NCBI GenBank assembly: GCA_002368155.1
Contig: AP018180.1
Coordinates: 1,831,947-1,895,946 of the forward strand
DNA from: Nostoc carneum NIES-2107
GTDB taxonomy: Bacteria; Cyanobacteriota; Cyanobacteriia; Cyanobacteriales; Nostocaceae
DNA length: 64,000 nt
Direction of reading: 5' to 3'
Part shown: one piece after another, positions 1 through 10,900 of the stretch
How the letters are laid out: the number at the start of each line of letters is the position of its first letter
How positions within the stretch are numbered: the stretch's first letter is position 1
Notes under the pieces: generated by a model
What the model saw: only the letters and a program-made list of their open reading frames with translations
Told to the model about the DNA's origin: nothing
Databases searched by the model: none
Program-made: the position numbers and the translations under genes

Positions 1-256
1 GACCGTAGTCGGCTGGCCACCAGTCTTGAGAGGTGGTCATCAGCTGATAGATATCTTGCCTCACCGCATTTAAATCGAGACTTTGAAACTCCTGAGCGTA
101 GTTGAACGCCTCACCCATAGGATTGGACTGGGGTGAGTGCTGGTGGAGAATGCTCAGATTTAAATAATTTGGCCACCAGTCTCGGTTCGACGGCACATGA
201 CGAGCCTGAAATTTCTGGCCTCCGCCCGTAAATGGGCATCCGCTTTCGCTGCTCAT
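1..256 (-). CDS. katG: Catalase-peroxidase, N-terminal part (cut by window edge)
   Basis: The minus strand from an ATG at 256 runs open to base 1, giving the first 85 residues of a bifunctional heme catalase-peroxidase, which destroys hydrogen peroxide in the cytoplasm. Recognisable family blocks are [11 protein letters not shown] at the start, NRDWWPN, SNPMGE and [10 protein letters not shown]; the last lies just before the distal heme pocket, which is outside the window. A good ribosome site (GGGAGA) lies 7 bases upstream of the ATG. Nothing suggests damage in the visible part. Seen directly: the N-terminal motifs. Inferred: that the remaining roughly 640 residues follow beyond the edge. 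Confidence 0.93.
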   Translation of the reverse strand, partial: MSSESGCPFTGGGQKFQARHVPSNRDWWPNYLNLSILHQHSPQSNPMGEAFNYAQEFQSLDLNAVRQDIYQLMTTSQDWWPADYG

Positions 257-637
257 AGTATCTCCCGTCAAATTTTGTGGTATGGATTTTTTAATGTAGT
301 GCTGGTATAGCCAACAAATAGCACATGGGCAATTATTGGGATGAGCGATGAGAAATATAATCGAAGAGAAATATAAACAACGTGATAATTTGAAACAATC
401 GGTTATACTCATCGCCTCAGCATGGCGATCGCATCTAAATATTAATGGGTAAGCTGTAACCATATAAGAAAGCACATTGAGGCTGCAGGGGGGCAGGGAG
501 CAGGTGAACCAGCGCGGTCTTCTCCCAAGGGGAGAGGCTAGCGCCAAGGGGGTTTCCCCCATGAGCAACTGGTGCTCGCGTAGCGTATCCGAAGGATTCA
601 CCCGAAGGGGGGAAGGGGAGAGGGTTTGCAGCTTTGA
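257..637. other. Spacer with cyanobacterial dispersed repeat
   Basis: No gene is supported here. Bases 257-470 are AT-rich and probably hold the katG promoter; I see no clear -35/-10 pair. Bases 485-630 are G-rich and resemble dispersed intergenic repeats of Nostoc-type genomes (AAGGGGAGAGGCTAGCGCC, GGGGGTTTCCCCC, GCGTAGCGTATCCGAAGG). This block abuts the point where the neighbouring oxidoreductase gene is broken, so repeat insertion or recombination may have caused the truncation. Confidence 0.5.
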
Positions 638-958
638 CTAACATGAAATGATGCAATTTAAATGACGAATTCCTTGATTAAAGCGATCGCGAATACCTCT
701 AACTCGCTCCATCACTACAGGAAAGTCAACCTGAACCTGCTGAGTATGAATCCCCAGTTTGGTTGCCTGACGGGCGCGGCCTGCAGCATGAGCAGCGGCT
801 AAAAACGCTTTAGAAGGAGTACACCCATAGTTAATGCAACTACCACCTAACACATCCCGTTCAAAAAGTACAACTTTGTGTCCCGCTTTGGCAAAATCTG
901 CGGCGAAAGGAATGCCACCTTGTCCGCTACCAATCACAATCAAATCTGCGGTTTCCAT
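638..958 (-). pseudogene. Truncated FAD/NAD disulfide oxidoreductase (MerA/Lpd-like)
   Basis: About 100 residues match the N-terminus of class I pyridine-nucleotide disulfide oxidoreductases. Visible are the FAD-binding Rossmann motif IGSGQGGIPFA, the acidic end of strand 2 (VVLFER) and the redox pair GGSCINYGCTPSK (C-x4-C). Intact members have about 450-480 residues; here homology stops after RDRFNQGI and the frame ends a few codons later with an unrelated tail. The NAD and dimerisation domains are missing and do not appear in the flanking repeat sequence. I chose ATG 958 because a GGGGG ribosome-site-like run precedes it; an earlier in-frame codon at 985 is possible. The gene is very likely dead. 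Confidence 0.8.
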
Positions 959-1592
959 TTCTACACCCCCTTCATCCTTGAGCAATAGCGATGTCTACGA
1001 CAAGCCGCCTTCCGGCTACGCACTTACCCCCAGTTTACGGTCAAATACCATGCACAGAACTCATAAAATCTTGAACAACAGTCATAGCAAATGCACAGTC
1101 TCTGAGGGTACAGGTGCTCTTACAAAAAATAGGCTAATTGAATACTATAGCAATCCGCTCTTGGATTTGTTGAAGGCTAATTTTTAATGTGTTTATCTTG
1201 AGTATTTGATGTTTTTTTCTGATTGTGCAATTGAACTTTTTCGATTTACACTAAAGAGTTGCGATTAATAATTGCTAACTGTTATCTCTTTTTAAAGAAA
1301 CTTATCAAAAATTTCATCAATCCTGAGAAAGATGTATTTACACTCAGTAATCATTTCAGGAGATGAGCGCAAAACTCAGGTACATACTTGCATAGATAGT
1401 CCTCATGCCCTAGCAAATTACTCAGCAAGAGGTTTCCAAATCATCAGCAAGCTGATTTTTTCCTTTAAATCCGAAAACTCTGGGGCAGAGAGAATACAGC
1501 TAGAGGCGCGTGCACAGAAACGTTATACCTACTAAATTTTTGGGAATCATTGGTTTTAAGTAAAGTTTTCCCAGAGTTAGGATTTGTAGGTC
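959..1592. other. Intergenic region, no supported gene
   Basis: Bases 990-1030 contain a dispersed repeat (GATGTCTACGACAAGCCGCC and CCGGCTACGCACTTACCCCC) of the kind scattered through filamentous cyanobacterial genomes. The rest is AT-rich. A 67-codon open frame at 1332-1535 has no ribosome site and no recognisable motif, so it is not called. The promoter of the binding-protein gene at 1593 should lie at the right end. Confidence 0.4.
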
Positions 1593-2651
1593 ATGAAAGT
1601 TCCTCAAATTATTGGCAAATTGGGTATCTGGTGGAAGCAAAAGCTGAAGTTAGGTATCAAGCCTACCTTGTTGTATTTGTTTATAATCACCTTTTCTCTT
1701 ACCTGTGTGAGCAGTGGCTGTAGTTTTGGACAAGACCAATCTTTTAAACCGCTGCGGGTTGGAATTACAAGCTGGGCGGGGTTTGATATTGTACGCTATG
1801 CTCAACCAGCCGGAATCTTTAAACAGCGAGGGCTAGAAGTTGAGTTGGTGCAATTTGATAACCAGCAAGATTCTAGTCGGGCTGTACTCCGAGGCGGATT
1901 AGATGCAGCATTTGTTTCTTTTTGGGATGTGATGCAAGTTGACCCTGGCAACGATCAGCCTGTGGTATTAATGACAACAAATATCTCTGCGGGAGCAGAC
2001 GGAATTGTTGCCCGTCCAGAAATTAAATCTGTTGAAGATTTGCGCGGTAAAAAAGTCGGAGCAAAGCTAGGAACTGTCAACCATTTAATTTTGCTGGAAG
2101 CCTTAAAAGCCCATCAAATCAAGCCTGCTGATGTTCAGATTCGAGATTTCTCTAATGATGTAGCAGCCGAGAAAATCAGAACAGGTGAAGTTGATGCTGC
2201 TGTGCTGTGGGAACCAATGCTAGGAGAAACTGCCAAGAGCATTAAGGGGAATGTGATTCACACTACAAAGCAAGTGGACAGTCTGGTGATTGATATTTTG
2301 ATGTCCAGTAACAGTGGAATGAAAAAGAAAAAAGCAGAACTCAAGCAATTTATCCTAGCGTGGTTTGATGTGATGCACGTTGTGGAAACGCAGCCAACAA
2401 AAGTGTTTAACACTGTAGGAGAAAAACTCGGGCAAAGTGGTGAGTCTTTTGCCAGTGATTATGCTGGGTTAAAAAAAGGAGATATTACTTTAAATAAACG
2501 GATGTTTGCAGCAGACGGTCGTCTCAATGAGGCAAAGGTAGAAATTGTGCGACTGCTGCAAGCAGATCCGCGTCATGGTCGAGTGATTCGGCAAGATGTA
2601 GACATTAATGCCGCACTTGTCAATGAAGCCATCACAGGATGGAAGTTATGA
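1593..2651 (+). CDS. Periplasmic substrate-binding protein, NMT1/SsuA/TauA-like
   Basis: This 352-residue protein has the NMT1/SsuA-type periplasmic binding fold. After a basic N-terminus and a hydrophobic stretch (about residues 24-42) comes VSSGCSFG, a weak lipobox that may anchor it as a lipoprotein. The mature part starts LRVGITSWAGFD and contains FKQRGLEVELVQF, DAAFVSFWDVM, VEDLRGKKVGAKLGTVNH and EVDAAVLWEP, typical of proteins binding sulfonates, nitrate-like ions or thiamine precursors; the ligand cannot be read here. No ABC permease or ATPase is adjacent. Its stop codon overlaps the start of a sensor kinase (ATGA), so it more likely presents a ligand to that kinase than to a transporter. 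The family is secure, the sensing role is inferred. Confidence 0.85.
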   Translation: MKVPQIIGKLGIWWKQKLKLGIKPTLLYLFIITFSLTCVSSGCSFGQDQSFKPLRVGITSWAGFDIVRYAQPAGIFKQRGLEVELVQFDNQQDSSRAVLRGGLDAAFVSFWDVMQVDPGNDQPVVLMTTNISAGADGIVARPEIKSVEDLRGKKVGAKLGTVNHLILLEALKAHQIKPADVQIRDFSNDVAAEKIRTGEVDAAVLWEPMLGETAKSIKGNVIHTTKQVDSLVIDILMSSNSGMKKKKAELKQFILAWFDVMHVVETQPTKVFNTVGEKLGQSGESFASDYAGLKKGDITLNKRMFAADGRLNEAKVEIVRLLQADPRHGRVIRQDVDINAALVNEAITGWKL

Positions 2652-4396
2652 CCCAGCCATCTAAAAATCACTTATCCCACCAACTACTGATGGGTTTTGG
2701 AATTTCTTTAGCAACAGTTGGCTTAACTACATTAGGATTAAACTACTTCTTGATTCAATCAAAGCTGGAGCAGGAACTAGAACAGCGTGCTCAATCGATT
2801 ACCCAGGGAGTTGGGTTTTCCACAGAAGGATTAATCGAACTGGGAAATACGAGCATTATCAAGCGAGTAGTACAAAACTATGCCACACTGCCAACAGTTA
2901 TAGAAGTTGCGATCGTCAGTCCAAATGGACAAATCCTAGCTAAGAGTGGAGCAGAACTAAAAAACCCACCTTATGCTTCAATTCACCCAGAATTGGCTGA
3001 TGTGGTTAAACAGACTTCCCAAACAGGCTTAGAAGGGAGTTTTAGAATCACAATAGATGGTAAACCAGCATTAGTTGAAATTTTGCCCTTTAGCAGCACA
3101 TTGTTTGGTCAGGTAAACCAACGCGGGTTAGCGATCGCTATACTGGATGTCAAAGAACTACAACAGCAAGCTTGGCAAACCCTCTCTACCTCTACCATCA
3201 TCCTACTCATTGGGATGTCAGCAATTCTAGTGCTGATGACAATCATCATTCAGCGATTTGTCTTATATCCACTCCGACGTTTGAATAAAGCTGTTACCGA
3301 AAGTCACAGCATTGACCATTTTGTGATGCCCAGTGGATTGCCAAATAACGAAATCCAATTCCTTGCCCATACAATTCAACAGGCGGCTACAAGAGTAGAG
3401 GCTTATCAACAACTTGAACAAGAAGTGGCGCAAAGAAAGCAAGCCGAAGTCGCTTTACTCGAGTCAGAAGCAAAGTTACGCCAGCAAGCCCAAGATTTGG
3501 AAAAAGCTATTCAAGGTTTACAGCAAGCTCAAATGCAAATTATTCAAAGTGAGAAAATGTCTGCTTTAGGCAATCTAGTTGCGGGTGTGGCTCACGAAAT
3601 AAACAATCCAGTTTGCTTTATTCACGGCAATCTCACTCATATTAATAGCTACACTCAGGATTTATTACAATTAATCGACCTTTACCAAAAACAATATCCT
3701 GATTCTACAGAAACAATCCAGACAGCAGTGGAATCTATTGACCTAGAATTTCTTCAACAAGACTTTCCCAAACTGCTTAGTTCTATCAAAGTAGGAACAG
3801 AACGCATTCGGGGAATCGTGCAATCTCTACGCAACTTCTCACGTCTGGATGAAGCTGAGCGGAAAGCAGTAAATGTGCATGAGGGCATTGAAAGTACGTT
3901 GCTGATTCTGCAAAACCGCCTCAAGGGACAAACAGATTCTTGCAAAATTGAAGTAATTAAAGATTACGCTCAGTTACCCTTGGTTGAGTGTTTCCCTGGT
4001 CAACTAAATCAGGTTTTCATGAATATTTTATCAAATGCGATCGATGCTTTAGAAGAGGTTACATTCAATCAACAACCTTGCACTGATCAAAAATTACAAC
4101 AAAAAACTCATCCTCAAATTTGTATTTTTACGCAAGTATTAGCAGAAAAAACTATCTCAATTCACATTAGTGATAACGGCTCAGGGATGGATGAAACAGT
4201 AAAAGCAAAGTTATTTGACCCCTTTTTTACCACCAAACCAGTAGGAAAAGGCACAGGCTTAGGTTTATCTATTAGTTATCAAATTGTGGTGGGCAATCAT
4301 GGGGGCAAGCTATACTGTCATTCTCAACTAGAACAGGGAACTGAATTTGTCATAGAAATTCCAATTAATCAGTCAAGTCGTAACTATCTGTTATAG
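2648..4396 (+). CDS. Membrane sensor histidine kinase paired with the binding protein
   Basis: This 582-residue kinase starts at ATG 2648, which overlaps the upstream stop by four bases; a codon at 2639 is in frame but less likely. Order: transmembrane segment (about 12-33), extracytoplasmic sensor region (about 34-175), second transmembrane segment (about 178-202), HAMP-like linker, coiled coil (about 250-300), then the phospho-acceptor block GVAHEINNPVCFIHGN with the predicted His near residue 316, and an ATPase domain with N box (SNAIDALEE), G1 (DNGSGMD), F box (FDPFFTTKP) and G2 (GKGTGLGLS). All catalytic motifs are intact. This is the HEINNP type common in cyanobacteria. No response regulator follows, so its partner is elsewhere. 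Translational coupling indicates one sensing unit with the binding protein. Confidence 0.9.
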   Translation: MTQPSKNHLSHQLLMGFGISLATVGLTTLGLNYFLIQSKLEQELEQRAQSITQGVGFSTEGLIELGNTSIIKRVVQNYATLPTVIEVAIVSPNGQILAKSGAELKNPPYASIHPELADVVKQTSQTGLEGSFRITIDGKPALVEILPFSSTLFGQVNQRGLAIAILDVKELQQQAWQTLSTSTIILLIGMSAILVLMTIIIQRFVLYPLRRLNKAVTESHSIDHFVMPSGLPNNEIQFLAHTIQQAATRVEAYQQLEQEVAQRKQAEVALLESEAKLRQQAQDLEKAIQGLQQAQMQIIQSEKMSALGNLVAGVAHEINNPVCFIHGNLTHINSYTQDLLQLIDLYQKQYPDSTETIQTAVESIDLEFLQQDFPKLLSSIKVGTERIRGIVQSLRNFSRLDEAERKAVNVHEGIESTLLILQNRLKGQTDSCKIEVIKDYAQLPLVECFPGQLNQVFMNILSNAIDALEEVTFNQQPCTDQKLQQKTHPQICIFTQVLAEKTISIHISDNGSGMDETVKAKLFDPFFTTKPVGKGTGLGLSISYQIVVGNHGGKLYCHSQLEQGTEFVIEIPINQSSRNYLL

Positions 4397-4937
4397 GATT
4401 TATTAGAATTGGCGGCTACATCTAGAACTTGATTTTTCAATGCTTTCGTGCTTGCACACCATCTTTATTCCCATTTTACACTCCATCAACATTGGTGATT
4501 TCGTTTTTGAGAATTCTAATCGCTTCAATAGTTTGGCATCAAACCTAATTGATTTAGGAACATTAGCAAGAAATCTACCCTATTACGCCAAAAAGAATAT
4601 TCCTTTAGTTAGAATCATAAAATCAAGGGATATCATAAGATAATTTTCTGTCTGCTATGGTTTTAAGAGCTAAAACTTTTACTGGCTCAAGATAACTGCT
4701 GATTTTCAAAACTAAAAGGTTAAATATTTCAAAGTAAAAGTTTGAAGGTTTCCAAACTTATTAGTTTGCTTTGGTGAAATAAAAGTATAGCGATTCCCAA
4801 ACTGGTAAAGTAGAGCCGGAAAGAATTAACCACTGATAGAAGAGGATGGACGTAGATAAATATGTACCGCGGCAGAGTAGGAAACACTCTATATAAATAT
4901 AAAGATAAACAATAAATGACAATAGTAAATTAATATT
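4397..4937. other. Intergenic region upstream of the NRPS
   Basis: AT-rich spacer of 541 bases. An open frame at 4440-4643 (67 codons) has no ribosome site and no recognisable domain, and is not called. The NRPS promoter and leader presumably lie in the last 250 bases; no strong -35/-10 pair or hairpin stands out. The NRPS start codon is not preceded by a clear Shine-Dalgarno sequence. Confidence 0.4.
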
Positions 4938-7900
4938 ATGATATTAAATTTTTTAAGCAATACTAATACAATACTAGAGCCAAGAAATGCTTTCGATAAC
5001 ATTAATTGGGCAGTCCGCTTAAGCGGTAACCTCAAAATAGAAATTCTGCAACAGGCTTTAAATGCGATCGCATCTCATCATCAAAAACTGCGATCGCATT
5101 TTAGTTCTCAAGATGCACAGTTAGTAGAACTGATAGTGTCAACAACTGAATCTGAGGCAGAAGTACAACGGCTACTGCAACAAGAAAGCCAACGTTCCTT
5201 CGATTTAGCATCAGGCTTGATACTGCGAGCTTGTTTATTGCAGCTAGCGCCACAAGAGCAAATCTTATTGTTGGTTACCCATCCCCAGCACTCTTGGCAA
5301 ATGGATATTCTTTGGCAAGAGTTAGCACAGGTGTATCAAGCTTTTCTAGCAGGCAAACCTCACCAATTGTCTATTCAGTATACCGATAATACCGTTGGGC
5401 AAGAGCAACTTAACTATTGGCAACAGCAGCTGGCTCTTGCGCCGCCAGTACTGGAATTACCGACAGACCGCCCTCGTCCACCTGTTCAAAGATACAGAGG
5501 TGCAGAGCAATCTTTTACCATCTGTGAGGATTTAAGCCAAGCATTGCAAACACTGTCACAGCAAGAAGGTGTGACATTATTCATCACCTTATTAGCAGCA
5601 TTCCAGACTCTTTTGTATCGCTACAGCCGACAAGAAGATATCTTAGTTGGTTCTGCGATCGCCAAACGCAACCATCAAGAAATTGAGGGGTTAATTGGCT
5701 TTTTTGCCAATATCCTAGTCATGCGTACCGATATGTCTGGTAATCCCAGTTTTCGGGAATTGCTCCAGAGAGTACGGCAGGTAGTATCTAGTGCTGATGC
5801 ACATAAAGATTTACTCTTTGAGAAACTGGTTGAACAACTCCCAATAGAGCGTTCGTTAAGCTATCACCCCTTATTCCAAGTGATGTTTATCCTGCAAAAT
5901 AATCCTTACCAAGATTTGCAGTTACCAGGATTAAACAAGGCAAGATTAGATCTCACCTTGGAGATGTTAGAAACACCCACAGGGATCAAGGGGAAGATAC
6001 AGTACAATACTGACTTATTTGACGGTGCTACCATCGTGCGGATGATTGAGCATTTACAAACTTTGCTGGCAGGAATTGTGGCTGACAGAAAGCAAAATAT
6101 CGCTACATTACCACTACTCCCAGCTAGGGAACAGCATCAACTTTTGCGGCAATGGAACGATACTCAAGTTGACTATCCTCAAGACCAATGTATTCATCTA
6201 CTCTTTGAGCAACAGGTAGAACGCACGCCCGATGCAGTAGCAATAGTATTCCATCATCAACAATTGACCTATCGGGAATTGAATCAACGAGCAAATCAAC
6301 TCGCACACCATTTACAAAGCTTGGGTGTAGCCCCCGAAGTCCTTGTAGGTATCTGTGTCGAGCGTTCTATAGAAATGATTGTAGGAATGTTGGCTGTTCT
6401 CAAGGCGGGTGGTGCTTATGTGCCATTAGATCCTGCTTACCCTCAAGAACGTTTGGCATTCATGATGTCTGATGCTCAATTGCAGATTGTGCTGACTCAA
6501 GAACAGCTATTAACTCTTTTGCCTAAGCATCAAGCAACTGTAATTTGTTTAGATACAGACTGGGGAGAAATATCTCAATATCCACAATCTGAGCCTGTAA
6601 GTAACGTGCAGGTAAGTAACTTAGCCTATATTATTTATACCTCTGGTTCTACAGGTAAACCCAAAGGTGTACTAGTAACCCATCAGGGACTATGTAGTTT
6701 AGCTTTGGCACAAATTAAAAAATTTGATGTTCAGCCAACCAGCAGAATTCTGCAATTTGCTTCCTTTAGCTTTGATGCTTCGATTGCAGACATCTTGATG
6801 GCATTGTGTTCTGGTGCAAAGCTATGTCTCGCCAAAAAAGAGGCATTACTCCCAGGCATTGATTTGATGCAAACCATCAATAAGTATCAAATTACTCACG
6901 TAGCTCTACCTCCTTCCGCATTAGCTGCTATGCCAAATCAGTCGCTTCCTAGCTTGCAAGCCATAATTGTAGCTGGAGAAGCCTGTGCAAATGAGTTAGC
7001 AGCCCAATGGTCTAGGAGAGTCCGCTTTTTCAATGCTTACGGCCCAACAGAATGCACGATCTGCGCCACAATGGCCGAATATACTGATGCTAGCCAAAAG
7101 CTGACTCTTGGCCGTCCCATTGCCAATAGCTTTGTTTATATTCTCGATTCTCATCTGCAACCTGTACCGATTGGTGTAGCAGGGGAGGTACATATTGGTG
7201 GTATTGGTTTAGCGCGAAGTTATCTCAACCGTCCAGAACTAACCAGAGAGAAGTTTATACCTAATCCATTTAGTAGCGAAGCCGAAAGTCGTCTGTATAA
7301 AACTGGAGATTTAGCACGATACTTACCAGATGGAAACATAGAATTTTTAGGAAGGATTGACCATCAGGTAAAAGTTCGTGGCTTCCGCATTGAATTGGGA
7401 GAAATAGAAGCTGCGATCGCTCAACATTCCCTTGTTCAACAAACAGTAGTCACTGTTCGCGAAGATATTCCTGGTGACAAGCGCCTTGTCGCATATATCG
7501 TTACTCAGTCCCAGCCTGCACCAACCACAAGCGAATGGCGGAGCTTCCTCAAGCAGAGCTTACCAGACTACATGATACCGAATGCATTTGTAGTCTTAGA
7601 AACGCTGCCTTTAACACCAAATGGCAAAGTAGACCGCCGCGCCTTACCAGCGCCAGAGACAGAGAGCGTTAATCTAGCCACAAACTATGTAGCACCAAAC
7701 ACCCCTACACAAGAAGCCATAGCCGCAATCTGGACGCAAGTTTTGGGTGTAGAAAAAATCGGCATCAATGACAACTTCTTTGAGTTGGGAGGACACTCTT
7801 TACTAGCAACGCAAGTTATTTCTCGCATCCGCCAAGCTTTCAAAGTAGATATCGCCCTACAATTACTTTTTGCCCAACCAACCATCGCCCAGTTAGCACA

Positions 7901-10900
7901 GCTCATTCAACAGCAAGCACAAAACACACAGCAGTTACAGCAAATACCTCAAGCTAACCGCGAGTCAATTCCCTTATCTTTTGCCCAACAGCGAGTCTGG
8001 TTTTTAGAGCAACTAGAACCCAACAATTCAGCCTATATCATTACCGATGCCCAGCGCTTGCAAGGTCAACTGAATATTGAGATTTTGCAACAGTCTTTAG
8101 ATGCAATTGTTGCCCAGCACGAAGCTCTTAGAACTACTTTTATTCCTGGGGATGATGGAAGCCCCATCCAGGTAATTAACCCACCGCGACCATTTGAACT
8201 GAAGATAGTTGATTTGCGATCGCATCCCCACTCAATAGCACAAATCCTCAATCAAGAGGCGCAACGACCTTTCAACTTGGCATCAGACTTAATGGTGCGC
8301 GCTACCTTAGTGCAAGTTGATACCCAAGAGCAGATATTGATGCTAGCCATGCATCATATCGCCTCTGATGGCTGGTCTACAGGCATTTTCTGGCAGCAGT
8401 TAGCAGCAGTATACAAAGCATTATTGGACGGTAAACCTTCTCCTCTGACACCTCTACCAATCCAATATGCAGATTTTGCTGTTTGGCAACGTCAATATTT
8501 ATCTGGGAAGCTGCTGCAAACAGAGCTAGATTACTGGAAAAATCAACTAGCAGGTGCGCCAACTGTCTTAGAATTACCCGCAGACCGACCGCGCTCCCCG
8601 ATGCAAACTTACCGGGGAGCCAGTGAATCGCTCAATTTATCCTCAACATTGAGTGCATCACTCACCACGCTGTCACGTCAACAAGGTGTAACTTTGTTCA
8701 TGACTCTCTTGGCAGCTTTTGGCACTCTACTGCACCGCTATACCGGGCAAGAAGACATTCTCATCGGTTCGCCAATTGCTGGTCGCAACCGTGCAGAAAT
8801 TGAGGAACTCATTGGATTTTTTATCAATACAGTTGTTTTACGGACTCAATTTGCGGAAGACCCTAGTTTTGTTGACCTCCTAGCGCAAGTCCGGGAAGTA
8901 GCATTAGCAGCTTATGCCCATCAAGATCTGCCCTTTGAAAAACTAGTAGAAGAACTTCATGTAGAACGAGATACCAGCCGCCACCCGATATTCCAAGTTT
9001 GGTTTAATATGCTCAACTTGGGGGATATGCAAGTGGAAATTCCGGGGCTGAATGTTGAACAAGTTTCTTTAGTGGAAGCTCCTTCCAAGTTTGACTTAAC
9101 TCTGTATATTCGCGAACAACCACAGGGAATTCAATTGCAGTTAGTTTACAATGCTGACCTGTTTAACGCCGAACGGATGCAGGAAATGTTACAGCAATTC
9201 CAGCATTTATTGAGTCAGATAGTTGCAGTTCCCCAGCAGTCAATTAGTTTTTATTCTTTAGTGACACCAGCATCGCAATCTCTGCTGCCAAAACCCAGCG
9301 CAATTTTGCCACAGCCAGATTACGAATTAGTTACCAGAGTATTTACTGCTTGGGTAGATAGAAATCCAGACCAGACAGCACTACGTCAAGGCGATTGCAA
9401 TTGGAGTTATAGAGAATTAGGCGATCGCGCTACTACTTTAGCTAAGACACTAGTATCAAATGGCTTGAAGTCAGGGGATGTTGTTGCTGTCTTCGGCACC
9501 AAATCCTTTGGGCTAATTGCCAGTACTATCGGCATCCTCTTAAGTGGCGGTGTGCTTTTAACTATTGATCCACAACTGCCCCGCTATCGCCAAGAACTGA
9601 TGCTGCAAGCGGCGAAGGCGAAATATCTGATCTATATTGATGGTGAGTATCCAGAAGTTAGCGAGCTCTGGCAATCTCTCGTTCTTATTTGCGTAGATTC
9701 CCAGAGTGGAGAAGTAATAAATCTCTCTGTAGATGGAAGTCAAGTTGTAGAACTACCACAAATCCAAGCAGATGATGCCGCTTATATCTTCTTTACATCC
9801 GGCACGACAGGCATACCGAAGGGTGTATTGGGATGTCATAAAGGATTAGCACATTTTCTCACTTGGCAACGGCAGACCTTTAACATCGGGCCGCAAGACC
9901 GAGTTGCCCAATTAACTGCACTTTCCTTTGATGTTGTCCTCAGAGATATCTTCTTGCCTTTAACTAGTGGTGCTACCTTATGTCTGCCAGAACCAGGGGA
10001 TAACCTAGACCCAACCAGAATTCTGCGTTACTTGGAACAAGAACAAATTTCTGTAATGCACACAGTGCCTTCCCTAGCGCAATCTTGGTTAGTGAATGTC
10101 CCAGATAATGTATTCTTGCAAAACTTACGCTGGTTGTTCTTTGCCGGAGAACCACTCAAGCAAACACTTGTACAGCAATGGCGCAAAGCCTTCCCAGCAT
10201 CAGGGGAAATAGTCAATCTTTATGGGCCGACAGAAACCACTCTCGCCAAGTGCTATTACCGAATCCCTGATGAACCAACATCAGGAGTACAACCCATCGG
10301 CTTACCACTACCCCAAACCCAAGCACTAGTTTTTACACCCTATAATCAACTTTGTGGTATTGGGGAATTAGGTGAAATTGTCATCAGAACACCATTCCGC
10401 AGTAAAGGCTACATCAACGCCACAGCAGAAAACCAAGCTCGGTTTGTCCAGAATCCCTTTAATAATGACGAACAAGACTGGCTTTACTATACAGGCGATC
10501 GCGGCCGCTATCGTCCAGATGGCTTACTAGAAATTCTCGGTCGTCAAGATCATCAAATCAAGCTCCGAGGGATACGCATTGAACCTGGGGAAATTGAGAG
10601 CGTATTAACTCAATATCCAGATGTGTTCCAAGCTGTAGTTATTGCCCGTGAAGATATTCCCGGTGATAAACGCTTAGTAGCTTATATTACCGCCAGAGAT
10701 ACAGCACCCAGCATTAGCGATGTGCGGCGCTTTCTCTCTACCAAGCTGCCACAGTACATGATTCCTTCAGCTTTTGTTTTACTAGACACCTTACCTCTGA
10801 CCCCGAACGGTAAAGTAGACCGCCGCGCCTTAAAAGCACCGGAATTATCTAGACAGGAACCAGAAGCCACTTTTGTTGCACCTCGCAATCAACTAGAACG

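Noticed and set aside
834-1187. 117-codon plus-strand frame
   Set aside because: It lies antisense to the oxidoreductase pseudogene and in repeat DNA, with no ribosome site or domain.
1332-1535. 67-codon frame upstream of the binding-protein gene
   Set aside because: No Shine-Dalgarno sequence, no motif, ordinary spacer composition.
4440-4643. 67-codon frame after the first kinase
   Set aside because: No ribosome site or recognisable fold; probably chance in AT-rich spacer.
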